Position numbers and translations under genes: made by a program. DNA of 64,000 nucleotides from positions 461,480-525,479 of the forward strand of contig KB297742.1 in NCBI GenBank assembly GCA_000328365.1. The letters are read 5' to 3'. The notes below the pieces were generated by a model. That model was not told the DNA's origin. It made no database searches and saw only the letters and a program-made list of their open reading frames with translations. Positions 9,873 through 24,744 of the stretch are shown one piece after another; positions within the stretch are counted from its first letter, which is position 1; every line of letters begins with the position of its first letter. This stretch comes from Capitella teleta (lineage: Eukaryota > Annelida > Polychaeta > Capitellidae).

Positions 9873-12391
9873 ACGAGGGTTGTTCGAAAAGTTTTCGGCC
9901 TAACATAGAATGCGCAATGCCAAGGGATGTGAAATTTGGAGGTTAGATGGAGTAACTATTCACAAGTTAGCTAGTCAGCCATGTAAAATAATCATTTCGC
10001 AACATTGGATAATTTTTTATGTAATTGTAAGTGTCTTACAATTTTGCCTATTTGCTAATTTAGTTTATTATATACATATATATCACTATAAATGTAAATC
10101 TCTGAGAATTGGCTCGAGTAACAAAATACTTGCTGTATCGATATATTTATGTTAGATGTAAATAATTATATCACTCTATTTTAATGATTTGATAGCAATC
10201 GTATTTTACAAAATCCCAATAAAGGAATAAGTGGTGATTTTTTGTGAAAAGAAAATATTGAATCCGAATCGTCTTGTCACGTCAAATTTTCCCGAAACGT
10301 AAAAATACCACAAAAGGATTGCGGAACACGTTTTCACGGGAATGTTAGACCTACTTTGGATTCAATGATTTCAATAAAACTCGGTACATACATGCAAATT
10401 AACATGAAAATGTGTCTGATAATTAATTGTGTAATTCATTTAATGTTTTCCAGTTTTTATAAATGTTTAATTACCTAAAGGCTCATAAATTTAGGCCAGT
10501 AATAGTGATCTTTTCAGGGCTTCATTTGACCATTTTATAATAATTTCATTGAAATGTGACACCACATTTACTTTTTTGTTGCTTTGATGCGTATATGAGA
10601 AAAATATCGGAGATATCCGTACATGAATGATGGTCTAAAATTGATTTTAAATTAGCGCGTAAATCAGAAGTCTGCCGCATTTTGATGAAATGCCGACCCC
10701 TGCTTCACTCAAAATAGCGCCAGAGGTGATCGCGTGACTTCTGGGAAATTATATGTTCACAATTTTCATCTGAAAAGCTATCCTATATTCAGGCCTCGTA
10801 TAATTGAACATAGGCATCCCATCAATGTTTCCTTGTATGCAATTATAGCCTTTTCTTCGCGGGGGTCCAGTCTGCAGCGGAGCAGAAGTTTATCGGTTGC
10901 CTTGACTCAGTCAACCTCTTTGAAAACAACCGAGCAGATTCCTTTTGCATCTTCAGACTAGCCCGAATAGACCTGTTACATTGACCCTAGGGTGGGGTCG
11001 ACTCGGGGGTGTTCTTCTACGTGACCAGACCAGTTGGTCGCGGTCTTAGGCCACGGGCCTTAGCTTGCAAAGACGAGAAACGAGGAAGAGTTTCTTCTGA
11101 ATATTATTTAATGCAGACTCCAAGTTGTGTTGACTCCAAATGTGACAAGCAATTAAGCTAAGACGATGAATTTCGAGGCAACAAACACTTATATACTATT
11201 TTTCGTGTGCTCGATGGAGACACCCTGCAATTAGTGAGAACAGATACTAGAGAATGCGTGGCATTTCCACTGGAAGTTTAACGTGGTCTTTTACATATGT
11301 ATGTTGAGAGCGAATTTAGATAAGGGTGTGGTGAGAACGGATCCAGAAGAATGTGAGGCATTTCCATAGAGCACTTAAAAATTATTAAATTGTTATAACA
11401 CTAAGAAGCTGTAAATACTATTTGAAATCATTACGAGTACATACTAGATAATCTTACTAATTACACACTGGTTTGCAACAAGATCTCGGAGCAGATTGTA
11501 ATTAGCCAGAATCGGCTAGCTGCAGTAAAAATGACTGGCTAGCTGCTTAAGCCGCTCCACCAATCAGAGATATCGGCTCAGCATTGTGATCGGCGGTTAG
11601 CAGTGGCGTGGCAATGGTTGCTCTATAATCTTATATGTATAATGATGCCATTAGTTAATACAAATATTAACTACTCTCAAAAGCAAATTGTATTGGCTAG
11701 TGTAGTAATTTTGAGATTGGACGATTTCTAAATCCTATGATGTCCTACTCAAATACACTCTTGCTTTACTCAAGTTCAAAAGGTTTAAGGCGTTTCATAA
11801 ACTTCAATAGGTTATTTCTACCCACGAACATCATTATCACCATTATAACTTTGTTTGTTGTGCTTGTCGACGCAAATTCAGCAAGGTTCTATTAATATAT
11901 GCAGCGGGAAGAGAAAGCAAATAAAGGAACAGGTTGGAACTTGGAAGAGGAAAGGGGATGGCAAACCGAATGAGTTATTGCACCAGGATCTTGAATGAAA
12001 AATTCGCGGTCTTCTATGTCTCGGTTTTAAATTGTTGATCAACCTCTGGGTTACATGTAGCTTAACTAATTGCAGATTAAAAAAAATCGACTACTTTTTC
12101 AGACCAACAGAAGCAATACATATAGACAAACAGTGTTTTTGAACCAAATTTTAAGAGAGGCCAATACAATTTACTTTTGACCTCTGAATTCTGAAAGGAG
12201 GATTCGGCCGTGCTATAAGTTATAATAGTTAAAGCGTAATCAATAAAAAAGTAATAAATACCAATAAAATACATGCAGCTAGCAAAGAGTGATCTACTAG
12301 TACTCGTGATGGATTGTTTTACTTTAACCCTTATAAGTATACTGCTGATCATAGGTTAGGCTGATATAATTATTTTGAGACAACCCTCGTA
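9873..12391. mobile_element. Possible mariner-like element ends, 2.5 kb apart
   Basis: The left end reads ACGAGGGTTGTTCGAAAAGT and continues to GGCCTAAC. The reverse complement of the right end reads ACGAGGGTTGTCTCAAAATA and continues to AGCCTAAC. Such ACGAGGGTTGTT ends are typical of mariner inverted repeats. No transposase remnant is legible between them, and the spacing is larger than a usual 1.3-kb mariner, so insertions or coincidence are possible. Confidence 0.4.
10165..10490 (+). repeat. Interspersed repeat, copy 1
   Basis: About 325 bases whose reverse complement recurs at 55870-56240. Shared blocks include GTAAAAATRCCA, ACTTTGGAT, ACATACATGCAAAT and AAAATGTGT, in the same order with a few indels. 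No coding content; family unknown. Confidence 0.75.
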
Positions 12392-12399
12392 TATGCATG

Positions 12400-14860
12400 T
12401 ATAGGCATACATACAGAATGACATAAATCATTAAATTAATTTTAATGAAGTAAACTGAATAGAATCTACTTCCACAGATAGCTCAGATAGCAATTATATA
12501 AAGATAACCATAAACACAATATAGATTTGTACAAATGATAAATTCTTATACCCGGTAAAACTGAATGTAAAATATATGGATTGAATCGACTGAGAGCTGC
12601 TGATGACAGTGATTGGCTGACCGACGGCAGCAATCGGCTAAACGGCCAATAGACGGCAGCTATAGTACATATCGTCGGCAGCTCTGGGGTCTAACCTCGA
12701 ATGACTCGCAGCACGGTGCTTCTTGATAGCCCGCCCAGTCTGATCACACAGTCCAATCAGCAAGCAATTCGTCTATGCTATAAGACCATTCGCCCCAATT
12801 TCTTACTGGCATGGTTATATTGGTCCTGACACAGGTCGTCCAAAACGGTGGTCATATTCAAGGTTCCCTCTTCCTCGTTTTATGGTCATTACCCATCTCT
12901 TGATCATTGCGGCAGATGGTCATTATTGTCTTTCATGAATTTCTCTCAGGTGCTCGATGTTTCCTTACAGTCATAAGAAACTTATGACGGAACGGTTCTT
13001 AATCGGCTGCATTTTGTCTCAAAAAAAGAAAAGACAAACAAAGCAGCAATTGAGAATAGTCTGGGCCGGTCAATACAAGACGCTGTCAAACCGACGAAAA
13101 GCGATGGATCATTGTGATAATTTTACACAAAACTAACAGTAGCTGCTCGCCTGCTATGGCCAACATGTGTGAAAGCACGTGTGGACGTACCACGCTTTGC
13201 CCTTGAGGCTCGTTACTTCTGCACCCTCCCTCGTATATCATATAATTATGTCGCTCAGCAGGTTATACAATTTCAATATAGCAGATAATCGTGCTCTGGA
13301 CACCCGTCTAAAGTGAACCTAAGTCAAAGGTGATGAGGATGTTGAGGATGGCGCTGTTATTTCCATGGTATGTTGTTCGTGATAGAAGTATAAACAGGAC
13401 TTTACTCCGTTCAAACTTTATGGAATACCCTTGCGGGTTGTTGGTAACCTATGTTAAGATTACATTGGTGCTTCCAATTAACTTACATGGCGTTTCATAT
13501 CATATGTATTTGCTGCTATGTGTGTAGACCTTCGGGCAGAGCGTGCACGGGATTGCTTCCATCTCTCTCGAGGTAATCATCGGTGTTGTGGTCTGGAATG
13601 TACGCGCCAGGGAGCGGGAAACAGTCAGCTCCATTCCTCTCTGATAAAACCAACACCTGGACGGTTTCCGACTTACTGCATTGTATGTTAGAAACGTAGG
13701 CTGCCCCACATTTACGATACAAGTATATAATTAAGACATGAACATTTCCCTTGAAAACGGCCTCCTTCACAACTCTCCCAGAAGCAACCACAAGTCAACT
13801 ACTGATCTTAATATTCTGGATATTCATCCCTGGATATTTAGTGTCTTCATTATTAAGAGCTTGCATGGAACTTACCATCAAACTCGTGGATAATCAATGT
13901 AGAATCGGAGTTACTGCATCAGCCTATATACAGTACATCACAGGCCTATACAGGCCGTTTATACGCCAGGGCCATGCCATTGATGTAGACCTTGCATGGT
14001 AAGAAATGCTGGCTTGGGATTGATGGGCAATTAGATGAGGAGGCCACCTGAGGCCGCTCAGTAATGAGATGAGAGCCTATGCATGGGTCCGACTACAGGC
14101 GTCGTGTACATGCGCAAATCGACTGTAGAGGCTATTGATGTTAGGTAATGGCAGGGGCATTGCTTATCCAACAATTGCAATATCATGTTGCATATCAAAT
14201 AAATTCATATTATTCTGTTTAATAATGGAGAATGATATGCTTCGTGATGAAGAAAGGCGAGAAAGGGAAGTCGTGTGCAATTGCACATGACGAGTGCGTG
14301 ACTCTGATTACTTAATTTAATGATTATTTATTTTGATCGTTAGGAAGGGCGTAGTTTGCGCAAGGCAATTAGGGTGTCGCATAATCGTCCATTCCCTTGC
14401 ACTTTTATATGACAAGAAACAAATTATACACAGCTGAGAAAATCCGCTCATTTAAAACGCACATTGAAGTGAATGTACTTCAGGTTGTATAATCTTAAGC
14501 AGAATCATTAACAAGGCTTTTAACACATCAATTATAGCAGAGCTGTCACCTCTTCAGTTGGTCAAGCTCAGCCCACTGACAATGACTGATATATTATTAT
14601 CCTATATATATATATATATGGTGCATTGTATAATTTTATTGTACTGCAGATTGTCTCATGCCTCGTGCCAATCCAAGAGAGATTTGGGTGATTACCTCGG
14701 ATTGCATAATCACCCTACTATGAACGACATGCTCATGATACACAGGTCATCCATGTTATTAGTAATTTAATTGCTACCTTTAAATTATTGGGTAAAAGTT
14801 ACACAATACGAAGATGAACGGATAAGTATAATGCTGGCTGTGCCGTAAATGTACTCGTGT
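12400..14860. other. Intergenic, nothing recognised
   Basis: The stretch has scattered short open frames with no family resemblance and no splice-consistent chain. It includes a short (TA)n run near 14606. Confidence 0.4.
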
Positions 14861-14868
14861 ATTGTACC

Positions 14869-14945
14869 TGTTTGGCTCAGTGGTTGGTAGAACGTTAGAA
14901 TTTCAAGGTTCGGATAAGGAGTTCGATTCAATTCGGTGAATTGAA
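14869..14945 (+). repeat. tRNA-like SINE head or tRNA relic
   Basis: TGGCTCAGTGG resembles an A box, and about 50 bases later GTTCGATTCA resembles a B box of RNA polymerase III internal promoters. A short GAATTGAATTGAATAG tail follows. No cloverleaf with a sound acceptor stem is evident, so a SINE head is likelier than a working tRNA gene. Confidence 0.35.
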
Positions 14946-14994
14946 TTGAATAGTAAATACTTAAACGTACAGTCTCTTAGTTTGTAACTTAAAA

Positions 14995-15070
14995 TGGGGT
15001 CCTTAAATTAAGTTAATTAAATTAAAGTTAATTAAAGTTAAAGTTAAATTAAGTTAATTAAATTAAGTCG
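14995..15070. repeat. TTAATTAAA-type low-complexity repeat
   Basis: Degenerate tandem units of TTAAGTTAATTAAA type over about 75 bases. Confidence 0.7.
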
Positions 15071-17308
15071 TGCGAATTAAGTTCATACACGTCAAACTTT
15101 ACCCTAATTCATATATGCACGAACAAGTTACATTATTTGGAATAACTGATAGCAAACTATATACAAATTAAAACATTCCCCCTCAACAAGAACGCAAAAG
15201 TAAGCTAACTTACCTAGAAGGGATGGACCAGACGACTGGCCTACCTCTCAACAGGCGCTCTGAATGCCGCTTTGAATGCGAGGACGCCCATGTGTTATAC
15301 AACGTACATCCATCGATTGCTACACGGACCACGCACTCGACGGGCAAGCACGTCACGACCCGTAACAGAATATAGATCCCTTACTTAACAACAACAACGT
15401 GATCACGCCTTGATCCTCCTCTGTTTAGCACGGCGAGGCGAATTCGTAATAAACTTCTATACCTGGCGATGACGTAATTCACAATTTCATGTCGGTATTG
15501 ATTACGGGAGCGTGGAAGGCAATCCTGATCGGAGCGATAAATACCTGTATGGCTCACCTGGAATATAATCCCTCCAGCACGGTGTGGCATCTGTATTCAA
15601 CTCGCCACGTGGATATAGTTGCACACCCGAATCTCAGAAAAGAAAGTTCTATGACGAATGACAGTGGCTCCTGTTCAATGGGAAACTGAATATGATCATA
15701 ATTCTTAGCTATGTTAAAAATTCTATACGATTTGAGAACGTGTGAATATTTTGTCTAGCTTCGACAGAGCGGAGAATTGTGTTGTTGAGTAAATTTTACT
15801 TGCACTTATTCGGCTAAGGAGATAGATGACAGCGGTAAAAGATGCCATAATCTGATAAAAAAAAAGTTGCGTTTGATGAGCGGTTGAATGGAGGGCATTC
15901 ATCTATTCACGCGCGAGGTCAAGGCGGAAAAAGTTATAGTCGAAGAAGGTTGGATGGTCTTCAAATCAAGTGATGTATGGACCCTGAGGTCAACGGTGGT
16001 CGCAAGAACGGTGTACACAGAACCCTGCTCTTAAATGAAACCGGTCGTTAACATGTCCAATTCCAGAGTTAGTGATTCTTCTTTTGTCCTGCGTGATATT
16101 ATGCGGTGTATTTAAAGAGGACCTCTTTTCATTTTAGAACATTTTTAGAACGATTCTATGGGCTTTTGTGAGTGACAAGAGATCAATTTTGAACAATTCG
16201 GTCATTATTTATGAATAATATTCCAGACAAATCAAAATTCTATAATAAGAATTTCTTACTCAGGCAGGATAGTTTGAAACGAGATGAATGCGAGATTTCT
16301 TTTGTGAGAACGGCTGTAAGATCTGCTCACTGGACCGCTCTCATTGTTAACAATAGGAGAATTACATTTATAACACCACGTCGTGACGTTGTGAAATCAA
16401 ACGCGAGAAGAACGAGATATTTTGAACCTCTCAAATTCAATGCATCAAGAAATTAGCCCACATCAAGCGTAATGTCTAAAGTTATGTCAGTCAAAAGGCG
16501 TATTTGTCTTTTGGGATGCATCCTCTAGGATCCGTTACAAAATAATCATAGGCCCTTTTTAAGTGTTAAACTTGCCTGAGGAAGGAAATTTGATCATTAT
16601 GACGATGAAGGCAAGAATAAGAATTCAGATATAGCTGATAATCAGTCAGACAATGATCGAGGCACAATGAAACAGAAAAACTGACCTATAAATGTATTAT
16701 GAAAAGAAAAAATAATAATAATAATAATAAAAAACTAACAAATAAACAAAGAAAGAAATACAAAAAAAGTTGAACTTTTTATAACCCTGTACATTGTATT
16801 TAAGAAGTATGCTGATCAGCACCTCACCTTAGGTTACATTAGGCTTAAGTACTACTGCATGATCGCAAGTTGAGATCTCTATGATCATTGCTCCTTCGTG
16901 ACGCTATGTCTAAACTGTTCTTGATGGAATCAACTGATTCAGAGTATACAACTTTCCGGGCATCACCTACCATTGCATGTATTCTAGTTCTGCAATTCAT
17001 TGCAGCTACTTAGTGGCTCTTCTCTGTATATAGTTTCAATTGAATTTATGTCTCTTATTAGATGAACAAAACAGAGGAGGACACACTCTATATTTGTACA
17101 GTACTTGGAAAAAATATCGTCCCAAAATTTATTCGAATCGTTCTGACGTTTGCCTTCTTTACTCGGGAAATTACTTCTTCGTCGTAAATCAGCCATGTCA
17201 TGCCCTACGCGAGTCCCTCATCACCGATTACTGCGTGGTTGCCTCATCAAACACACAACAACAACAAGAAAAGTCGATGGAATCTTTTACCACAAAATTC
17301 CATTTACG
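15071..17308. other. Intergenic, nothing recognised
   Basis: No frame here resembles a known protein. A short AAT microsatellite lies near 16710. Confidence 0.4.
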
Positions 17309-17322
17309 TGATGTCCCACTAG

Positions 17323-17635
17323 TGAGTGAGTGATTGAGTGATTGGGGTTTTACGGCTCCACCCAACCCGTTCGGGTGATACGGGCGCCAGAACGGAAGGC
17401 CCGGGACCGGGGTTTCCCCCTACTCTTATCGATAAATTCCAAGGGTTTTTTATCCTGCATACCACCATAGTCAGTAGTACACAGCGCCCGGCCTTGTTAC
17501 GCAGTTGGGCAGCACTGCAGAGTCACCGAAGAATTACAATTGTAATTCACAATCATAACGCCCGTGGCCTGATCGGGTTTCGAACCCGGGACCTCGACCC
17601 CCACGGTCGGCATAGGATTGTAGTCAGCGGTTTAA
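17323..17635 (-). mobile_element. tRNA-derived SINE, copy 1 (5' truncated)
   Basis: Minus-strand copy of a roughly 310-bp SINE. The 3' tail lies left (GTGAGTGATTGGGGTTTTAC) and the head lies right, with the B box seen as GGGTTTCGAACCC. It is flanked by a perfect 14-bp target duplication TGATGTCCCACTAG at 17309-17322 and 17636-17649. The first 20 or so bases of the head are missing relative to the 60-kb copy. Confidence 0.93.
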
Positions 17636-17649
17636 TGATGTCCCACTAG

Positions 17650-19346
<1,697 letters not shown>

Positions 19347-20065
19347 NNNNNNNNNNNNNNNNNNNNNNNNNNNNNNNNNNNNNNNNNNNNNNNNNNNNNN
19401 NNNNNNNNNNNNNNNNNNNNNNNNNNNNNNNNNNNNNNNNNNNNNNNNNNNNNNNNNNNNNNNNNNNNNNNNNNNNNNNNNNNNNNNNNNNNNNNNNNNN
19501 NNNNNNNNNNNNNNNNNNNNNNNNNNNNNNNNNNNNNNNNNNNNNNNNNNNNNNNNNNNNNNNNNNNNNNNNNNNNNNNNNNNNNNNNNNNNNNNNNNNN
19601 NNNNNNNNNNNNNNNNNNNNNNNNNNNNNNNNNNNNNNNNNNNNNNNNNNNNNNNNNNNNNNNNNNNNNNNNNNNNNNNNNNNNNNNNNNNNNNNNNNNN
19701 NNNNNNNNNNNNNNNNNNNNNNNNNNNNNNNNNNNNNNNNNNNNNNNNNNNNNNNNNNNNNNNNNNNNNNNNNNNNNNNNNNNNNNNNNNNNNNNNNNNN
19801 NNNNNNNNNNNNNNNNNNNNNNNNNNNNNNNNNNNNNNNNNNNNNNNNNNNNNNNNNNNNNNNNNNNNNNNNNNNNNNNNNNNNNNNNNNNNNNNNNNNN
19901 NNNNNNNNNNNNNNNNNNNNNNNNNNNNNNNNNNNNNNNNNNNNNNNNNNNNNNNNNNNNNNNNNNNNNNNNNNNNNNNNNNNNNNNNNNNNNNNNNNNN
20001 NNNNNNNNNNNNNNNNNNNNNNNNNNNNNNNNNNNNNNNNNNNNNNNNNNNNNNNNNNNNNNNNN
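19347..20065. other. Assembly gap (719 N)
   Basis: Unknown bases. The poly-X frames across it are meaningless. Confidence 1.
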
Positions 20066-20316
20066 ATTCATTCATTCATTCATTCATTCATTCATTCATT
20101 CATTCATTCATTCATTCATTCATTCATTCATTCATTCATTCATTCATTCATTCATTCATTCATTCATTCATTCATTCATTCATTCATTCATTCATTCATT
20201 CATTCATTCATTCATTCATTCATTCATTCATTCATTCATTCATTCATTCATTCATTCATTCATTCATTCATTCATTCATTCATTCATTCATTCATTCATT
20301 CATTCATTCATTCATC
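20066..20316. repeat. (ATTC)n microsatellite abutting the gap
   Basis: About 250 bases of uninterrupted ATTC tetranucleotide repeat, a different motif from the one on the left side of the gap. Confidence 0.98.
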
Positions 20317-21720
20317 TGTGGGGCTGATCCATATAGCAATATGAGTCGTGGAACGAAATTAATGCAGAATGTACACGAGTATTTAGGCTACTTATTGAAC
20401 ATGATGAAGACCAGGGCAAAGATGTTGTAAATGTACGACATGCCCCGCATTCCAATCGCCACCCACCCATCTCACGATGCCTAGGTCGATCTATCAGCCA
20501 GAGTACTTGATTAGTATTCTATGATTTTATCTTATGATCGAGGTACTTGTACTCTGCCTTCTGATGTGCACCTTAAGTACTAACCAATGAACACTGATGT
20601 GATTACCGTGTGCGCCAGATACTAGAAAGGTACGTGGATTAAACTTCCTACTCGACTCCCTCACATTGCAACTGAGTCGTTGAGGTCATTGATGGGGACA
20701 GTGGGCATTGGTCAGATTAAACAAGGGAAGGGGAAGGAAAATGAGTCTGGTGGTTGAGTAAGAGTTGCATATATAGGCATTAGTATGCACATCATGACAG
20801 TGTATGCAGCTTGGTGCGCCTACTCAGCCTATCGAAAATAAACAGGTGACGGCCCTTAGTTTAAAGTCAGACCATAGTTTCAATCTAAATTGAGATTAGG
20901 GGTTCAATTCCTCTGAAAACCACACCCTTATAAATAATGTGTTTGTAAGATAGGATATGAATGTTAAAAGCAATGAATGTGAATTTATGACTGAAGTCAA
21001 CGCTTATGAGGACCTGATTGCATTGAAGTGCTCAACAAATCACGATTCCATTATTAATAATACAAATACATTAAGTTATTAACTTATAATCGAGAAATGA
21101 TTACGAATATTTATTATATATATATTAAATATATTTTTATTGCTGCACTGTTTTTATACTGTCAATTATAGAAATGTGTGTACGCGTGCATCATAAGATT
21201 AATAACCAACGCTGTCTGTGAACAGTGATTAAACTCATGCAACGGTACACAATTTTGATCGCTTAATCTGCATCGCTTTTGTGATGAATGATAAAGACCC
21301 CCCCCCAAAAAAAAAAAAAAAAAACCCCAAAAAACCCAATAAAATCATTTGGATTGGTTAATCAATAACCACGCCCATGTCATCCTTTAGACCCAATCCG
21401 ACGCCAGTAAGTTAATGTTTTAAATATCAAGTAATCAAGATTTTTGTCCAAAGAGACTATAGCGGCTGGCAGCCTTGTGTGGGACAGGCACATGCAATTA
21501 ATGAGGATCTTGAAATTCATAATTATCCAAGTGAAGCAAGTCATTGATGGCAATTATTTTACATTTTGTTGTTATTTTGTTGTTATAATCTGTGTGTGTG
21601 TGTGTGCGTGTGTGTGATGTGTGTGTGTGTGCGTGTGCGCGATTACCAGGCAGTGTTTCTGGATGGATACAATGGGTTATCATGCATAGATACCGTATAT
21701 ATGTCCCATTGTATATTACC
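20317..21720. other. Intergenic, nothing coding recognised
   Basis: It contains a C/A homopolymer tract near 21300-21330 and a (TG)n run at 21590-21640. A tRNA-like T-arm at about 20910 is discussed among the rejected items. Confidence 0.4.
21590..21640. repeat. (TG)n microsatellite
   Basis: Imperfect TG dinucleotide run with a few C interruptions. Confidence 0.9.
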
Positions 21721-21723
21721 ACA

Positions 21724-21945
21724 TAGGGGCAACACGGGGAGCTCAGCCGCTTAGATCTGACTGCAATATAATATCAGCATTGAATTGTTGAGGTCGTGAG
21801 TTCCAGTTCCCCAGATGAGGCAGTCATTATGATTTTGAATCTATACTGGTCAACTGTACATCTGATAAGGCCGGGTCCTGGGGTCTCTAGTCTTGGGTCT
21901 GTATCACCTGTATCACTTGGGTGGAGCCGTAAAACCCAACCACGT
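21724..21945 (+). mobile_element. Diverged tRNA-derived SINE
   Basis: GAGCTCAGCCGCTTAGATCT resembles an A-box region, and GTGAGTTCCAGTTCCCC resembles a B-box region. The 3' part TGGGTGGAGCCGTAAAACCC is shared with the SINE copies at 17, 40 and 60 kb. It is an older or different subfamily, and no clear target duplication was found. Confidence 0.6.
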
Positions 21946-22174
21946 TACCGTGCAAAGTATATTAATGTATTATGATACCCACGTAAAGAAACAGATGCGT
22001 GCAAAAATTAAACATTTTCTCGTGAATGTTGACCTAGTTGAAATTCTTGATGAAATTCTCGGTGAACAGTCCACCCGCTTGAGCACCGCATTAGCACAAT
22101 ACCTGATAGCCACTGCCCAGTTTCAATTTTGAATTCATTTCACGATAGAGCATCGTTGGGGCAATCAGGATAAA

Positions 22175-24744
22175 ATGCCTTCTAACTTCAGGATGTCGAA
22201 TTCGCCGGGAGTTCGGCTGCGAAACCTGGACGCAGCGCCGAAGTTGAACGAAAAGAAGCGAGAGGAGAGCGGATACACCAGCGCTGAGGGTCAGAACGGG
22301 AACGGAACGGGAAGTCCTGCATCACCCCAGAAGTACATCAGTGTCCACTACCGTTAGTATGGGTTAATTTCGTATACTTAATATATACCGAGCAACAAAT
22401 AAAAAAAAAAACTATACAGTTTTATATTTATTGTATCAGGGATTCAAAATAATTCTAACTCTTCCTAATCCGTTGCATGTGCCTAAAATGGTCAACCAAT
22501 GAATTCATGAAGAGAAAAGAAGAAAATTGTGCTTGGTTGAATAACAATAGAGATGAACAAAGAAAGTTGTTCATTTCGGATGTCTTCAAAAATCATACAT
22601 GGAAATTAATCAAAGATTAGTCATTCTTTCTTCGACGGTTTGCAACTTGTTTGTCACCTTTCGTTTCTCAATGCACCCTCAGAGCTCGTTGAAAAGAAGG
22701 TGCGCTATACGAATAATTCAGGTTGCTGTTCACGTACAACATGTTTCGGGCTTTTTAGCTGTATCAGGCTACACTGCTCACCTTTCGTCTACGCTTCCCC
22801 ACCATAGGGACAGTGGCAGATTGACACAGGTCTGGGAGACTCCGCGTTACGACCAGGAGGCAGAATCCTGCAATCCTGATGAGTCACCTCCGAGACCGTT
22901 TCCGTCCATCTGTGGGACTGTAGACGATATCGTCGGGTCCCACGGATCCCCAATAAGTGGAATACATGATGTGCATCGTTTTTCAGTAAAATAATAATTC
23001 CACCTAAAGTGTAATTTTGCGTTTTGACCTCTACATCACATTCAACATCCTTGCTAGCTGATTCCACGTGACCGCCAGAAACTCAAACTTCAGAATAATT
23101 AATCATGGGTGGATACCCAACACACCCACTAATCATATATCCACGATAAATTTAGTTTGCATTACTCTAACGCTTTTCAAGACATGTATAGTTTCTTTTG
23201 TTGCTCAGTGTACCATATTTATTTTCATGATATTTTATTACTTATCAATATCTATATGTACATGAGAGCACTGACACGGATTGTATAACTTGTACATACT
23301 TGTAAATTAGTCATTAATAAACCGGTATGATTGCGTTAATGTCAGGACACAAACTTGCAATTATACGTCACCTGGCATTTACTGAGCTCCATTTGGGGCA
23401 TACGGCCCGCAGAATTAGTGAACATACAGTTGCATGGTGATCGGTGATAATAATACCATCGCAATGCAGTGAGTCATGTCGGAATTCAACGCATGGTTTA
23501 GCTTCAATATGCGGGATTGAGATTGAACATGCTGAATAAAAAACAAACTAGTTTTGTGACTAAATGCACCTGTATATTGGCATGCAAACTGCAAGAAACA
23601 ACACAATGCCTGGAGATCTATCTAGCAAAGGTAAATTACATTCACTTGTTTGTAATATACCATACATTATTCATTCATTTATTCATCCTTTGATATATTA
23701 ATTGATAGATTTATTTATTGGTTAGTTGATTGATTGATTAATTTATTCATTCAGTCATTGGTTCGGCCAGTCAATCATTCCTTCAGTCATTCATTTTGTC
23801 AATCACTCAGTCAGCCAGTCATTTGTATATTGTGTTTTTGTTTCATACAGTTGACAGGCCCAAGTCTTCTGACTCAGGCGAGCGCAGTCCTCTTCCATTG
23901 GACCTCGACTTCCCCACCAAAGAAATTGTTTCCGAAGAGAACGGCATCAAAGTGATCACAAAGGTGTACGAAACCCCTGACGGACGCAGCAAGACGGTCA
24001 CCAAGAAAAGCATCACTGAGGCCGAAGACGGGAGCAGTTCGACGGTGACAACTGTCACGAGAAAGACCATCGTCTCTGGAGGACGCACCTTCAAATTTGA
24101 ACTCGACCCAAAAGGCCCCGCGAATGTCGATGACGTCAATGTTGAAGTTCCGCTCGTAGAAGAGAAAGTTAAACCGAAACACAGCACTCCCCCGCCTGCT
24201 CTGCCGAAGACTCCTCCTCCTTCTCAATTACCCGACAACCCTCTCAAATCCCAACCATCACCGCCCATCCAGTCCTCTCCACCTCCTGCTCAGCCCAAGA
24301 AGTCCCCTCCAAAATCCTCTCCAACAATCCTACCTGTTATTCCCTCCCAAACTAAAACACCAACTACCCCTCCTGCTCCCCAACCACAAAAAGAGACCCC
24401 AGCTGCCTCCCCTAGTATCCTTCCTTCTCTCAGTCCAGTTACAACAACTCCCAATAAACCATCCCCTCCGAGCTCTCCATCGAAGGCACCAGTAAAGAAA
24501 AAGTCAGAGAAGGTACTTGAGATCGCCCCTGTTCAGCCTAAAGTCAAGAAAGACTGGAGCAACCGACCCAAGTACTTCGGCACATCTCTGGAATCAGACG
24601 TAGTGGCAGAAAAAGAGATCCAGAAAACGAAGCTGAGAAGGCAGCAGTCGCTGCAGGAACCCATCGTCCTCACCAAAAACCAAGAACTGAAGGCCAAGAA
24701 AATCCAGGTTGCCGCAGCTGGATTGCCGAGATATAAGAAAATGC
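22175..24744 (+). CDS. Long-isoform 5' exons of the AOS-LOX gene (proline-rich N-terminus)
   Basis: Exon 22175-22352 starts at an ATG in good open frame (MPSNFRMSNSPGVRLRNLDA) and ends in phase 1. Exon 23851-24744 continues with a Ser/Thr-rich part, then a proline-rich stretch (about 24185-24490), then a basic part ending RYKKM and a phase-1 donor. That donor fits the acceptor at 26373 exactly, giving a continuous frame into the AOS-LOX body. I recognise no domain here. It could instead be a separate gene whose last exon I missed, but the phase match and the lack of an in-frame stop or another acceptor favour an alternative N-terminus. Proline-rich and basic stretches suggest a scaffold or membrane-contact role, which is inference. 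Confidence 0.7.

Noticed and set aside
20858-20935. Possible tRNA gene or mitochondrial tRNA insertion (AGGGGTTCAATTCCTCT T-arm)
   Set aside because: The T-arm is convincing but the anticodon arm needs an 8-base loop and no acceptor stem closes, so I could not support a tRNA call.
22599-22994. 131-codon frame as an exon of the AOS-LOX long isoform
   Set aside because: The exon at 22352 joins 23851 in phase; this frame shows no family resemblance and lies in the intron.
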